64,000 nt of DNA from Smallanthus sonchifolius (taxonomy: Eukaryota; Streptophyta; Magnoliopsida; Asterales; Asteraceae): contig CM042021.1 in NCBI GenBank assembly GCA_023525975.1, positions 105,383,501 to 105,447,500 on the forward strand, written 5' to 3'. This document shows positions 45,051 to 55,433 of the stretch, one piece after another. Position 1 is the stretch's first letter, and the number at the start of each line of letters is the position of its first letter. A model generated the notes under the pieces. That model saw only the letters and a program-made list of their open reading frames with translations, had not been told where the DNA came from and ran no database searches. The position numbers and the translations under genes were made by a program.

Positions 45051-45446
45051 TTTTATTTAAAAGGATCATTACATAAAACATTTCTTTCCAAAAGGAAAGA
45101 AGTCAAAATGGTAAACACCAAGTAATTATCATCATAAGTTATGTACAACACATTGTTGTTAAAGTCTTCCTAAAAGGATTAGACAAAAGATAACTAAAAT
45201 AGATTAATTACTCATAAACAACATCATAAGAAGGAGAGATATCCAATTCGACATTAGAGCTTTACCTACACCACAACACCATAAATAACAAGTTAGTATT
45301 GGTATGAAGATCCCCATGAATCCCATGTGCTTAACCCAAGAAAAACTCAAAATTTATAAATCTGTGTAGGGAGTCAACATAGGACAAGTGATAGGGCGTA
45401 GGCAAACCAGTGCTAGCGTAAGCTACACCGGGGTGGGCGTAGCTAT
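45051..45446. other. Unassigned flank between Copia-2 and Copia-3
   Basis: AT-rich sequence. Near 45390-45446 it turns GC-rich with GGGCGTAGGC, GCTAGCGTAAGCTAC and GGGCGTAGC, another possible short motif cluster. There is no ORF. Confidence 0.4.
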
Positions 45447-45474
45447 TGGGTCTATATATGTGAAGCTGACGCGT

Positions 45475-47229
45475 TGATGTGTTGCAAAACACACATGCAT
45501 TTCCCTTGTAGTTCGTGTCGTTTTTGTATAGGTTTAGAGTCGTTTTGAGTCGTTTATATTTAGTATTGAGTTATGTATTGTTTTGTAGGTAATCGTGTCA
45601 CTTTGGAGCTCAAACGATCAAGAACTATGAAGAAACGAGCACACGAGACCCCGGGATGAAAACGGAAAAAGTCGGGAAAGAGCCCAACCTTAGAAGAGGC
45701 ATATCTTGAGCTAGAAAATTAGTTACGGGGCCCATAATATATCGATTTGGGGTGGCTCGACGAGAGGAGTTCAAATCTCCAGGATGTCCTCGCGGTACGC
45801 GAGGCGTGATGGTCAAATCCCTCGCGGTACGCGAGGGACCAGTTTTCCTGCGCGACTATTTTGTCTCTGGAGGTACGCGAGAGACTTGCCAGAAACCTCC
45901 CGCGGTACGCGAGAGACCCCAGGAACGCGAATTTTGACCTAATTTCAAGGCTAAATAGATTAGGACTCTCCCATTCTTAAAAAAGTCGATTCCAGCCGTC
46001 AAGTTAGAGCCTTTTGGCGATTTTGAGGAAGAAGAAGGCTAGTGGAGCAAGGAGTTGGAGTTTTGGAACCCGAATTGGTTATTCGTGATCGTTCGGTTTA
46101 TGATTCTTCTTCTTTTATCTTTACTTTGTTTAATTGAACCTATGACTATGTTTATTACTTCTGTTTTGGTTGTTTTGAACATGTTTGTTGGCTAGATTTT
46201 GCATACTGCCTAGGTTTAAGATGATTGCATGTTAAAGTTATGATTTTTATTGGTTTTTGGATTCAATTGATGGGTTTATGATTTAGTAAAGATCTTTGGT
46301 TGATTATGTATGATGTTAGTATATATTTACTGCTGATCTTGTGGTTGTTTGTGATTTCCTGCGTTGATTGTGGTTGTCTGCCAGTTTGATCTTCGTTTTG
46401 TGGTCATAGATCTTAGGGTTTGTGATTGTGAGTGGTTTCTAGACGTAGTAGCCATAGGAATTCATAAGTGATTACTGATTAGAAGTGAATGTGTGTCCTA
46501 GTTCAATACCCGAGAGGTGAGAATTAGTCGTTTAGTCTTCGTCATTAGGAATCCGAGTATTAACAGTCTGAGAGGACGTTAGTGTTAGGTGTCTAGTGAT
46601 TGTAGCTATCCGAATCATAGTAGTTAGCTTGAGATTACCCCGTGCATTCCTTGAGTGTATGGTAGACGGTGAGACTGAGAGGTAATCCGTTTATTAGGGT
46701 ACTTGTCATAGTTGGAAATACCTGAGAAGTGATCCAATCATTTGGTGAGTTTAGTACGCTTTAGGTAGCTGAGTTGGTGACATCCCGAGACCGAGAGTGA
46801 TCAGGAATCCATTAGGTTATCTAGAGTTGTTTCATTAGAAACCCAGATCCATCATAGTTTTCAGAACCGATAGAAGTTATACTTTGCAAGTAAGATTCTT
46901 AACCTAGGTAGTGCCTTCCCTATTCTTGAATTCGTTTAAAGAGTTCTGCTTGATAGTTGAGTGTCGTTAGTTAGAAAGTTTACATTAAGTTACAACACAA
47001 AATCCCCCAATATATTTCAGTTTAGTTAGTTGAGTCAGAGTCTAGGTAGGGTTATTGCTAGTGTCTCGTGGGTTCGACATCCGGACTTCATTAGGCTTTA
47101 CTACATTGATCGGTACACTTGCCGGTTGTGTGGTCTAGTATTAGATTGAGTCTAGATTTATAAATTTAAAACTAGAGAGTCTAGGTTAGGTTTTTATATT
47201 AGTTTTTATAGACCGTCCGAGCTACATCA
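45475..47229 (+). repeat. Element C 5' LTR, 1755 bp
   Basis: It starts TGATGTGTTGC and ends CTACATCA. It carries a palindrome cluster at 45788-45915. There is no credible ORF. Confidence 0.96.
45788..45915 (+). repeat. Palindrome cluster TCGCG-GTA-CGCGA in element C 5' LTR
   Basis: Four copies: 45788-45804 (CCTCGCG/CGCGAGG), 45818-45838 (TCCCTCGCG/CGCGAGGGA), 45863-45885 (outer GTCTCT/AGAGAC kept, inner left arm changed) and 45897-45915 (one mismatch). The sequence between copies is unrelated. The 3' LTR has the identical cluster at 51754-51881. Confidence 0.92.
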
Positions 47230-47235
47230 AGTTTT

Positions 47236-47252
47236 TGGCGCCGTTGCCGGGG
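47236..47252 (+). other. Element C primer-binding site (tRNA-Asp type)
   Basis: TGGCGCCGTTGCCGGGG is a full 17-base complement to the 3' end of plant tRNA-Asp(GTC), six bases after the LTR. Confidence 0.93.
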
Positions 47253-47454
47253 ACACTTAGGCGATAGCGTATCTAACTTTGATTGAACTTATCTGATTTT
47301 TTTTTTTTTTTTTGTCTTTTGTGTTTTGAGTCTTTTCTATTTTGTTGAGTCTAGTTTGTGTGTCCTTTAGTGAGTCTTTGTTTTTAGTGTGTCTAGCTTG
47401 TATCTTGAGTCTGTTTAATTAATTTTTTTTTCTCTTTATTAATTTTTTTTCATT

Positions 47455-49179
47455 ATGTGTGAAATCTGTGGAGGACCCCATTTTACTTGTCGTTGCCCAT
47501 ATTCATCGGGGGAATCCGCAAACTGCTATGATTATGCCTATCCGCAGGTACAGCCACGTGCGGAATACAGGACTCGAGAGGAGTTGAACGCCTGGTGTAG
47601 AGAGGCAAATGAGCAATATGAGAGAGATATCCAAGCAGTGATGGCTCGTATTGGATCACACAGGCCGACAAATATAGATCGTGTGGTATACGATCAAGAG
47701 GGGAATGAAATTGGGATCGAAACTGCATCGGGGGAGTTAATACTGGGGACTACAATGGACGACGTGCAAAGCACAGTGACAGAAGGTGAAGCACAAGTCC
47801 CACCTCCAGGTAATTATTCTGACCTTGATTGCAATACTGATTTTTGTTTGTCGTCTTCTACACAAGAGCAAATAGTTCATTGTGATACTTTACACTTGTC
47901 TTGTGAGAATGAGTTGATGCAGGTAATAAGGGATGAAGACACAATCAAGGAAGAGCAAAGGAAGGTGCAAGAAATCATGAACACTCAATGGCACCTGATA
48001 ACTAGAGCCAAACAATTACACTTTCTAGAAGAAAATGGGAGGCTCATGGATGAGCTAGAAAGTATCAAGCTACAAAAGGAAGAGGCACCTCCGGAACCGA
48101 GGACAAAAATGGGCGTAGTAGTCCCACCCTCGGACCTGCAGGGTCTTAAACAAATTCGGCCGGGTGTGTATGATTTCTCTGGGGATGATAGTGATGATGA
48201 TAGTTTTTGGAGTGAAGATGAAGAGTTGATTGAAGAAGAAGAAGTAGAGATCCCTAAAACCCCAACTGAAGGCGATTGTCTAGAAGAAGGATTGGCAGGT
48301 TTATTCGAAGAAGAGGATGTTAGGGAATCTCAGCCTGTTGATCCATTGGTTGGGAGTGAGGACGATGTTATGCAAGAATTGCAAACAGAGCCGAGGACGA
48401 AAATGGACTTCTTCGTCCCACCCTCGGTTCTACAGGGTCTTAAGCAAACTCGGCCAGGCGTTTATGAATTCTCTTGGAGTGACTGTGATGAGGATGAGTC
48501 ATTAGATGAAGATGAACGAGAAGATGTGGATTTATCTGACTCTATGGAATGGATGTTTAGTGAAGAGGGTCTGCTAGAGTTGGAAGAGAAAGAGAAGGAG
48601 ATAGAAGGAGAACAGGTCCCATCCTGGGAGGATGAGTTTGGTGATGAGTTGTTGGACCTGCCGACTCCTAGTGAAGAAGGATTTGACCCACTTGGCGATC
48701 TAAGGCTCCTTGAAGATTTGCTATATCAAGGGCCAAGTGTGGGGATAGAAGAAGAGGTGAAAGTGCAAGAGGTTATCAACGAACCACGAACCGAGCTGGT
48801 GTCGGACCTACCACTTTTCACCCAAGATAGAGAGAGGCAAGAGCCCGTGGAGGAAGTAGATGGTGGATCGCCACCCTTATCAGCACGACCACGGGACAGG
48901 GCGAGAAGACGTATGGACCGGCATGTTATGAAGGTCCTGGGATGGTCATACAAGGACCATAGGAAGGAGTATACTGGAGATGACCAATCACCGCACTACA
49001 TGCCCCGTATCAGGTTTGGTCCAGGTAAGTTTAAATATTGGTGGACCGACCCGTTTACATTTTTAAAAATAAATTTAAGGTCTGCCACCCATGTTTGTCA
49101 AATCGGTGGTAGACCAATCATACTAAACGGGCCGGATGGGGGCGGCATAAAGGAGAAGCCTCCTGATAGGCTTGCTTGA
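47455..49179 (+). CDS. Element C single ORF, acidic 574-aa protein with N-terminal zinc knuckle
   Basis: The first ATG after the leader opens an uninterrupted frame. Residues 2-14 (CEICGGPHFTCRC) fit C-X2-C-X3-H-X4-C, the same spacing as the knuckle of element B gag, so RNA or DNA binding is likely. Residues about 150-215 are helical. A repeat of about 40 residues starts at residues 214 and 312 (EPRTKM...VPPS.LQGLKQ.RPGVY), with a partial third at 443 (EPRTEL). Long Asp/Glu-rich stretches separate the repeats. The C-terminus (FGPGKFKYWWTDPF ... GGIKEKPPDRLA) resembles the end of Ty3-gypsy integrases and is shared with element B. There is no protease or polymerase motif. I do not know its function; a gag-derived packaging protein is one reading. 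Confidence 0.85.
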   Translation: MCEICGGPHFTCRCPYSSGESANCYDYAYPQVQPRAEYRTREELNAWCREANEQYERDIQAVMARIGSHRPTNIDRVVYDQEGNEIGIETASGELILGTTMDDVQSTVTEGEAQVPPPGNYSDLDCNTDFCLSSSTQEQIVHCDTLHLSCENELMQVIRDEDTIKEEQRKVQEIMNTQWHLITRAKQLHFLEENGRLMDELESIKLQKEEAPPEPRTKMGVVVPPSDLQGLKQIRPGVYDFSGDDSDDDSFWSEDEELIEEEEVEIPKTPTEGDCLEEGLAGLFEEEDVRESQPVDPLVGSEDDVMQELQTEPRTKMDFFVPPSVLQGLKQTRPGVYEFSWSDCDEDESLDEDEREDVDLSDSMEWMFSEEGLLELEEKEKEIEGEQVPSWEDEFGDELLDLPTPSEEGFDPLGDLRLLEDLLYQGPSVGIEEEVKVQEVINEPRTELVSDLPLFTQDRERQEPVEEVDGGSPPLSARPRDRARRRMDRHVMKVLGWSYKDHRKEYTGDDQSPHYMPRIRFGPGKFKYWWTDPFTFLKINLRSATHVCQIGGRPIILNGPDGGGIKEKPPDRLA

Positions 49180-49468
49180 GTCTCGGGCAAGTGCCCGGGA
49201 TGTAGAGTTTGTGTGCATTCGTTGGTGTGAGTCCGTGTCTGTTTTTATGTTTTTTTGGTATGTGTTTTGTTTGTGTCGTGTTGTGCAGGGAATTCGTGCT
49301 TGATTCGGTGAGGAAAATCATCGGGAGTGAAGTTCCAAGTATGTTTACATATGTTTTTATGCTTGGGACGGGTTTTAGTGAGTTTGGGTAATGAAAAATT
49401 TTAATGGGTGAAAAATATTCTAAGTATAAAAATTGGAAAATTTTCCAAACTTTCTGTGAAGAACACCC

Positions 49469-49597
49469 TCTCGCGGTACGCGAGAAAAATCTGTCCAGGT
49501 CTTCGCGGTACGCGAAGGACAAAATTCCTGGCCGACGATGATTTTTGTTCCTCGCGGTACGCGAGGAATAGAATCCTCCCTTCTCGCGATACGCGAG
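49469..49597 (+). repeat. Palindrome cluster TCGCG-GTA-CGCGA downstream of the element C ORF
   Basis: Four copies: 49469-49485 (TCTCGCG/CGCGAGA), 49501-49517 (CTTCGCG/CGCGAAG), 49548-49568 (TTCCTCGCG/CGCGAGGAA, perfect 9-bp arms) and 49583-49597 (CTCGCG-ATA-CGCGAG). Each has different outer arms that still pair. Confidence 0.93.
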
Positions 49598-49879
49598 GAA
49601 ATGCTGGATTTGCCCTTCCTCCTTTGTTTCCCATGGTTCTCCATACCCACTATCACCACTAGCACAAACACTACTACTCTTTTATCACCACCATTTTCAT
49701 TATCATACACCTCCCATCCACCTCATCTATCCAACATCCATTGTTATCACCACCACCATCCACTATCATCCATATCACCACTATCATTCACCACCCCCTT
49801 CATACAATCCGACCACCACTACCATCATCCATCATCCACCACGACCATGGGAGACCTAGAAACTGTTCGTGACCGGTGA
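49538..49879 (+). CDS. Small ORF of element C, counterpart of 35912-36160
   Basis: A 113-codon frame with serine-, threonine- and histidine-rich composition from a CAC/CAT-rich tract (49640-49850). It ends MGDLETVRDR and a TGA, like MGNLRTVSDR in element B. There is no domain I recognise and no evidence of translation. Confidence 0.3.
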   Translation: MIFVPRGTRGIESSLLAIREEMLDLPFLLCFPWFSIPTITTSTNTTTLLSPPFSLSYTSHPPHLSNIHCYHHHHPLSSISPLSFTTPFIQSDHHYHHPSSTTTMGDLETVRDR

Positions 49880-51440
49880 TCTACTTGCTGTGGCATTCAT
49901 GTCTATGTGTTTGCCACCCGTTGAGTACGTTTATCTGCATGCCATCTATCTTGAGTCTTTTAGTTTTTCGTAAGTCATTCGAGTCTTTATTTTTTATTTT
50001 ATTTGAGTCAGTTTGATGCTGCGGGTATGTTTGAGGTTTATTTTGCAGGTTTTATCATCTCGCCCATACTCAATCTCCATTCGGGCAGGATTGATCATCA
50101 CCATTACCAGTTTGTAAAGGCAACCCGTCAGTGAGATGTGCAAGCCGCGAAGGAAATGCTATACGGTTGCACAAGTGGAAGAACGAAGCTGCACAGAATC
50201 TTGCTATCATTACCAGCTAAGTCGCTTCCACTTTACCATCTTTTATTTTTGAGTCTTTATTTTAATTTTATTTTTAGTTGTTTCTTAGTTCACATTGAGG
50301 ACAATGTGTCGTTCAAGTGTGGGGATGGGAAACCTCTTGAGTCTAGTTTGTTTAGTTTGTTTTTCTTTTATAAATAGTCTATTTTTGTATTTTTAGGTAA
50401 AAATTTGAAAAATTTGAAAAAAATGTCCTTTGAATTAGAGTTTTTGCAAGCAAAATGGAAGATGATAGGTATAACTGGAAATGCTTGTAGAATTTAAAAT
50501 AAATAATGATAGAAAACGCGTATAGTCTGTGATGTTTTGGTAGATCTAGCCTTTTTGAAAGCTTAAATATCCTGTTTATGTTGTTTAGGAAAATTAATTG
50601 ATAAATTCATGAAATCTTGTGGGTAATCATCTTAGAGTGTCGGTAATACTGAAACTGTCAACATAGGGTGATAGGTACCACGTTAAGTTAAAATTTAGAG
50701 TTTTTTTGAAATTTTTGGCACACCACTCTCTTTTTATGAAAATAAATTCGAGTTTGGTGGCGCCTAAATCCATAATTCCATATAATGAGTATAATTAATC
50801 GATTGAAAGCTTGAGTTTTGACCTACGTGTTACCCTCCGGGATCGCGACTTGGTTGATACACCCATGGGTTGGGATTTAAGTGATCAACGTGTTGGATAA
50901 ATAAGATTAATTTATGTGTTTCCACGGGGATGGTGACTCTGTGGATACGCCTCTAAGTTGATTTCTTATGTGCTTAATTGATAAACTGCATCCTATGTGC
51001 TACCTTCTGGGATGGTGACCTGGGAGACGCACCACTAGGTGAGGTTGATTCATACATTTGATTGTGCTCATTGACATTTCATTCCATATTTCATTTGATT
51101 TCTAAAACCTGTAAATCTTAGTTTAACGTGGTGGGAGAAATCTATACGGTTTAACCTGTGCCTAAACATGACCTTGAGATGGGATTAGGTGGATCTGTAG
51201 CTTTTAAGTGTGAGACAAATAGATTGATTGATATGTTGTATAAAATGGATTTAGAACACGTAACGGGGGCTTGAAAGTTAGTGCTTGGGTTTAATCGGAA
51301 CGAAATATCAATTGTTGCATTTTATCGTGTGATTATATCTGTGTTAATAAATTTATAAGATTGTTAAAAGTGTTTTCCAGTTGTGATTCCATTGTAAAGG
51401 TCTTTTTCGAGGACGAAAAAAGGTTAAGTGTGGGGATGTT
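49880..51440 (+). other. Element C 3' non-coding block and polypurine tract
   Basis: There is no ORF of note. 50030-50240 and 50630-51200 match elements A and B. Three units of the type TGTGTTACC-TCCGGGAT-GACTTGG-TGATACACC are repeated between 50820 and 51050. AAGTGTGGGGA is at 50315-50325 and, as the true tract, at 51426-51436. A further copy lies in the ORF at 48735-48745. Confidence 0.82.
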
Positions 51441-53195
51441 TGATGTGTTGCAAAACACACATGCATTTCCCTTGTAGTTCGTGTCGTTTTTGTATAGGTT
51501 TAGAGTCGTTTTGAGTCGTTTATATTTAGTATTGAGTTATGTATTGTTTTGTAGGTAATCGTGTCACTTTGGAGCTCAAACGATCAAGAACTATGAAGAA
51601 ACGAGCACACGAGACCCCGGGATGAAAACGGAAAAAGTCGGGAAAGAGCCCAACCTTAGAAGAGGCATATCTTGAGCTAGAAAATTAGTTACGGGGCCCA
51701 TAATATATCGATTTGGGGTGGCTCGACGAGAGGAGTTCAAATCTCCAGGATGTCCTCGCGGTACGCGAGGCGTGATGGTCAAATCCCTCGCGGTACGCGA
51801 GGGACCAGTTTTCCTGCGCGACTATTTTGTCTCTGGAGGTACGCGAGAGACTTGCCAGAAACCTCCCGCGGTACGCGAGAGACCCCAGGAACGCGAATTT
51901 TGACCTAATTTCAAGGCTAAATAGATTAGGACTCTCCCATTCTTAAAAAAGTCGATTCCAACCGTCAAGTTAGAGCCTTTTGGCGATTTTGAGGAAGAAG
52001 AAGGCTAGTGGAGCAAGGAGTTGGAGTTTTGGAACCCGAATTGGTTATTCGTGATCGTTCGGTTTATGATTCTTCTTCTTTTATCTTTACTTTGTTTAAT
52101 TGAACCTATGACTATGTTTATTACTTCTGTTTTGGTTGTTTTGAACATGTTTGTTGGCTAGATTTTGCATACTGCCTAGGTTTAAGATGATTGCATGTTA
52201 AAGTTATGATTTTTATTGGTTTTTGGATTCAATTGATGGGTTTATGATTTAGTAAAGATCTTTGGTTGATTATGTATGATGTTAGTATATATTTACTGCT
52301 GATCTTGTGGTTGTTTGTGATTTCCTGCGTTGATTGTGGTTGTCTGCCAGTTTGATCTTCGTTTTGTGGTCATAGATCTTAGGGTTTGTGATTGTGAGTG
52401 GTTTCTAGACGTAGTAGCCATAGGAATTCATAAGTGATTACTGATTAGAAGTGAATGTGTGTCCTAGTTCAATACCCGAGAGGTGAGAATTAGTCGTTTA
52501 GTCTTCGTCATTAGGAATCCGAGTATTAACAGTCTGAGAGGACGTTAGTGTTAGGTGTCTAGTGATTGTAGCTATCCGAATCATAGTAGTTAGCTTGAGA
52601 TTACCCCGTGCATTCCTTGAGTGTATGGTAGACGGTGAGACTGAGAGGTAATCCGTTTATTAGGGTACTTGTCATAGTTGGAAATACCTGAGAAGTGATC
52701 CAATCATTTGGTGAGTTTAGTACGCTTTAGGTAGCTGAGTTGGTGACATCCCGAGACCGAGAGTGATCAGGAATCCATTAGGTTATCTAGAGTTGTTTCA
52801 TTAGAAACCCAGATCCATCATAGTTTTCAGAACCGATAGAAGTTATACTTTGCAAGTAAGATTCTTAACCTAGGTAGTGCCTTCCCTATTCTTGAATTCG
52901 TTTAAAGAGTTCTGCTTGATAGTTGAGTGTCGTTAGTTAGAAAGTTTACATTAAGTTACAACACAAAATCCCCCAATATATTTCAGTTTAGTTAGTTGAG
53001 TCAGAGTCTAGGTAGGGTTATTGCTAGTGTCTCGTGGGTTCGACATCCGGACTTCATTAGGCTTTACTACATTGATCGGTACACTTGCCGGTTGTGTGGT
53101 CTAGTATTAGATTGAGTCTAGATTTATAAATTTAAAACTAGAGAGTCTAGGTTAGGTTTTTATATTAGTTTTTATAGACCGTCCGAGCTACATCA
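51441..53195 (+). repeat. Element C 3' LTR, 1755 bp
   Basis: Same length as the 5' LTR; one difference was found by eye. It contains the palindrome cluster at 51754-51881. Confidence 0.96.
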
Positions 53196-53200
53196 CGCGT

Positions 53201-53551
53201 ATCAAATAAATACAAGTGTTAGTGTTACAAAATAGAAGGGTATTCGGGTTTTTGTAACCGTGAATTAGGTTCATGGTTTGGGTTTTGGGCCAGGTTAATT
53301 GAGCTGAAAATACATGTGTGGGCTTACTTTGTTTAGACTTTGTATATAAACATGTATTCCTGACCTAAGTAAGGTTAGCGGTTTTTGATATTGTTCTTTG
53401 TAATTCTCTATTGCAATACAAGGGTTTTACATTGAGTTTTGTGTTCTTGAATCACCACACTTAATAGTTTCCGCCTATTGAGTGTGAGACTTGATATCGT
53501 GTTTGTGTTTGTGTGTTTATTCGAAGATCCGGATAGAGATTGGGACTTACA
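53201..53551 (+). repeat. Copia-3 5' LTR, main part
   Basis: It continues from 45474 after element C. It matches 58972-59308 with small differences and ends GGGACTTACA. Confidence 0.92.
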
Positions 53552-53552
53552 A

Positions 53553-53565
53553 TTGGTATCAGAGC
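53553..53565 (+). other. Copia-3 primer-binding site
   Basis: TTGGTATCAGAGC is a perfect tRNA-iMet-type PBS one base after the LTR. Confidence 0.92.
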
Positions 53566-54183
53566 CATTGAAGTCATTCAAGGCTCGGTTATTGATATCA
53601 ACGATTCAAGGATCGAGTTTGAGGTAATTTTTATTGTTTTTCGGTGGTCATATTGCTAATCAGTTGATTTTATGGTAGTTTGTCATCGTTTTCTGCTGAG
53701 AATCAAGATTTTTATTATGAAATCTTGGTTAATTTGTTGTTGTGAAGAGGACTTTGGGCTGAGTTTAATCAGGAATCTCCTTCGTGTTCATCGAGTGTTT
53801 TTTTTTTCAATTCAAAATTTGAATACCACAAATATCGGGATTAAATTTGGAAACTGGATTGGGTCAATTTTTAGTTCACGGGGTGCTACTCGGTTCAAGA
53901 TTCATGACATCCTACACGGGTACAGGTTTTACGGCTTTAGTTCACGACAAGGATTCAAGGTTCACAGTCAGCTTATTCGGGTTATTGGTTCACATGTCTT
54001 TTGGAATTCAGGGTTTGAACTTGGTTCATGGTTTGATCCTGGTTTACGGCTTTGATTTGTTTCACGGTTTTGATCAGTTTCACGGGCTATTACAAGTTCA
54101 CGGTTGAACTTGGTTTCACGGGTTCATTTGTAGTTCTAATTCAAAATTTACAGGTTAGATCAAGGACCTAGTACTCTGATCAA
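53566..54183 (+). other. Copia-3 leader with GGTTCACGG-like repeats
   Basis: This is the untranslated leader between PBS and gag. From about 53870 to 54130, variants of GTTTCACGG and GGTTCATGG recur roughly every 20-40 bp. Open frames here look like by-products of the repeats. Confidence 0.6.
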
Positions 54184-55433
54184 GATGAATTCTCATCAGA
54201 CCATGAATCTCAATAGCATGTTAGACCTTCAAATTTGAACAAGTACTAAGCCACCAAGACTCACGTCGACAGATACTTTGTTGACTGAAAGTATAGATAC
54301 CAGAACTATGTCTTGCTTTCAGAAGCCAAAATGTGGAAAAGTATCATTAAGGGACCTCAGATTCCTATGTATGACAAAGAAGATGGTACAAAGGCACCAA
54401 AGCAAATTGAGAACTACACTGATGAAGATTTTGATCTTGTTGAACGGCATCTAAAGGCTTTGGCCTCCCTCACTATGGCTCTATCAACTGATATTGCACA
54501 TAGCTTCAAAGAGTGTACTTCTGCAAAACAACTGTGGGAATACCTGAAGAAAGGGTTTGAAGGGAATGATGATATGAAAGCAAGCAGGAAAGAGATGATC
54601 TTATAGAAGTTCAACATGTTTAATCACATTCTTGGAGAATCTCTGGAAGTGCAGCTGTACAGGTTCAGTAAGTTGGTTACTGAGATGAGAGGTGGTCAGA
54701 TTGAAATGAGCATTGGGGATTTAAATAGAAAATTGTTGAATGGTCTCCCACAAAGCTGGGACATGAATGTTGCTCTGCTAAAGAGAACTAAAGATTTGAA
54801 TGATATTCCACTGAATGATTTGATTTCAATCATCAAATCATATGATATGGATGACCATCAAAGAAAGGTGAATCATGTAAACACTCTAAACTTAGCAGGG
54901 GGACAAGGCAACAACATTGCATTTTTATCAAGTGTATCTCAAGGAGCATCAGGATTTGGGGAAGCTATCATTGCCCAATGTCTACTGTTCCAGATCAGCA
55001 AGCATACTATGCACAACATGCAAAATTAATTGAAGCAAATACTTCTCTATGCACTGGAATCATGAATTGCTATGCAGATTTTACCTCTAGAAACCTGTCA
55101 TCTTCAGAGATTCTCACTGCTGAGCTAAATCAAATTCATCCTGAAGATGTGGAGGAACTGGATATTTCTTGGCAATTGGCTATGGGTGTTTTCAGAGCAA
55201 AGAACTTAATCAAGAAAACTGGAATGTTCAGATGGAGTGAAGATACTGGAAAGAAGATTGGATTTAACAAATCAAATCTTAGGTGCTACATTTGTCATGA
55301 ACCTGGTCATTTTGCTAGGGAATGCACTAAACCAAAGGAGCAAAGGGGTAATGATGCTGGTTCATCTGCAGGAGGTAAGGCTGTGGACAACTTTAAAGCA
55401 TTAATCAGTCAACAAGCAGGTGGATATGACTAA
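54184..55433 (+). pseudogene. gag: Copia-3 gag, N-terminal and core
   Basis: It starts MNSHQTMNLNSM, then a stop and frameshift near 54235-54310. The core from 54313 reads MWKSIIKGPQIPM and KQLWEYLKKGFEGNDD (UBN2-type gag). A TAG at 54604-54606 and a frameshift near 54980 break it. The frame from 54978 ends with the zinc knuckle CYICHEPGHFAREC near 55288-55329. The function is capsid formation and RNA binding. Confidence 0.87.

Larger units (their letters stand above)
45475..53195 (+). mobile_element. Element C: very young non-autonomous Athila-like retrotransposon, 7721 bp
   Basis: Two LTRs of exactly 1755 bp (45475-47229, 51441-53195) are flanked by the perfect TSD CGCGT (45470-45474, 53196-53200). 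The only LTR difference I found is G at 45994 versus A at 51960. It has a full tRNA-Asp-type PBS, one long ORF (574 aa), a non-coding 3' block and the tract AAGTGTGGGGATG. There is no protease, RT or integrase. It must have been mobilised in trans, and recently. Confidence 0.96.

Noticed and set aside
45788..45915. Regularly spaced palindromes as a CRISPR-like array
   Set aside because: The DNA is eukaryotic, the repeats are short and variable, spacing is uneven and no cas genes are present.
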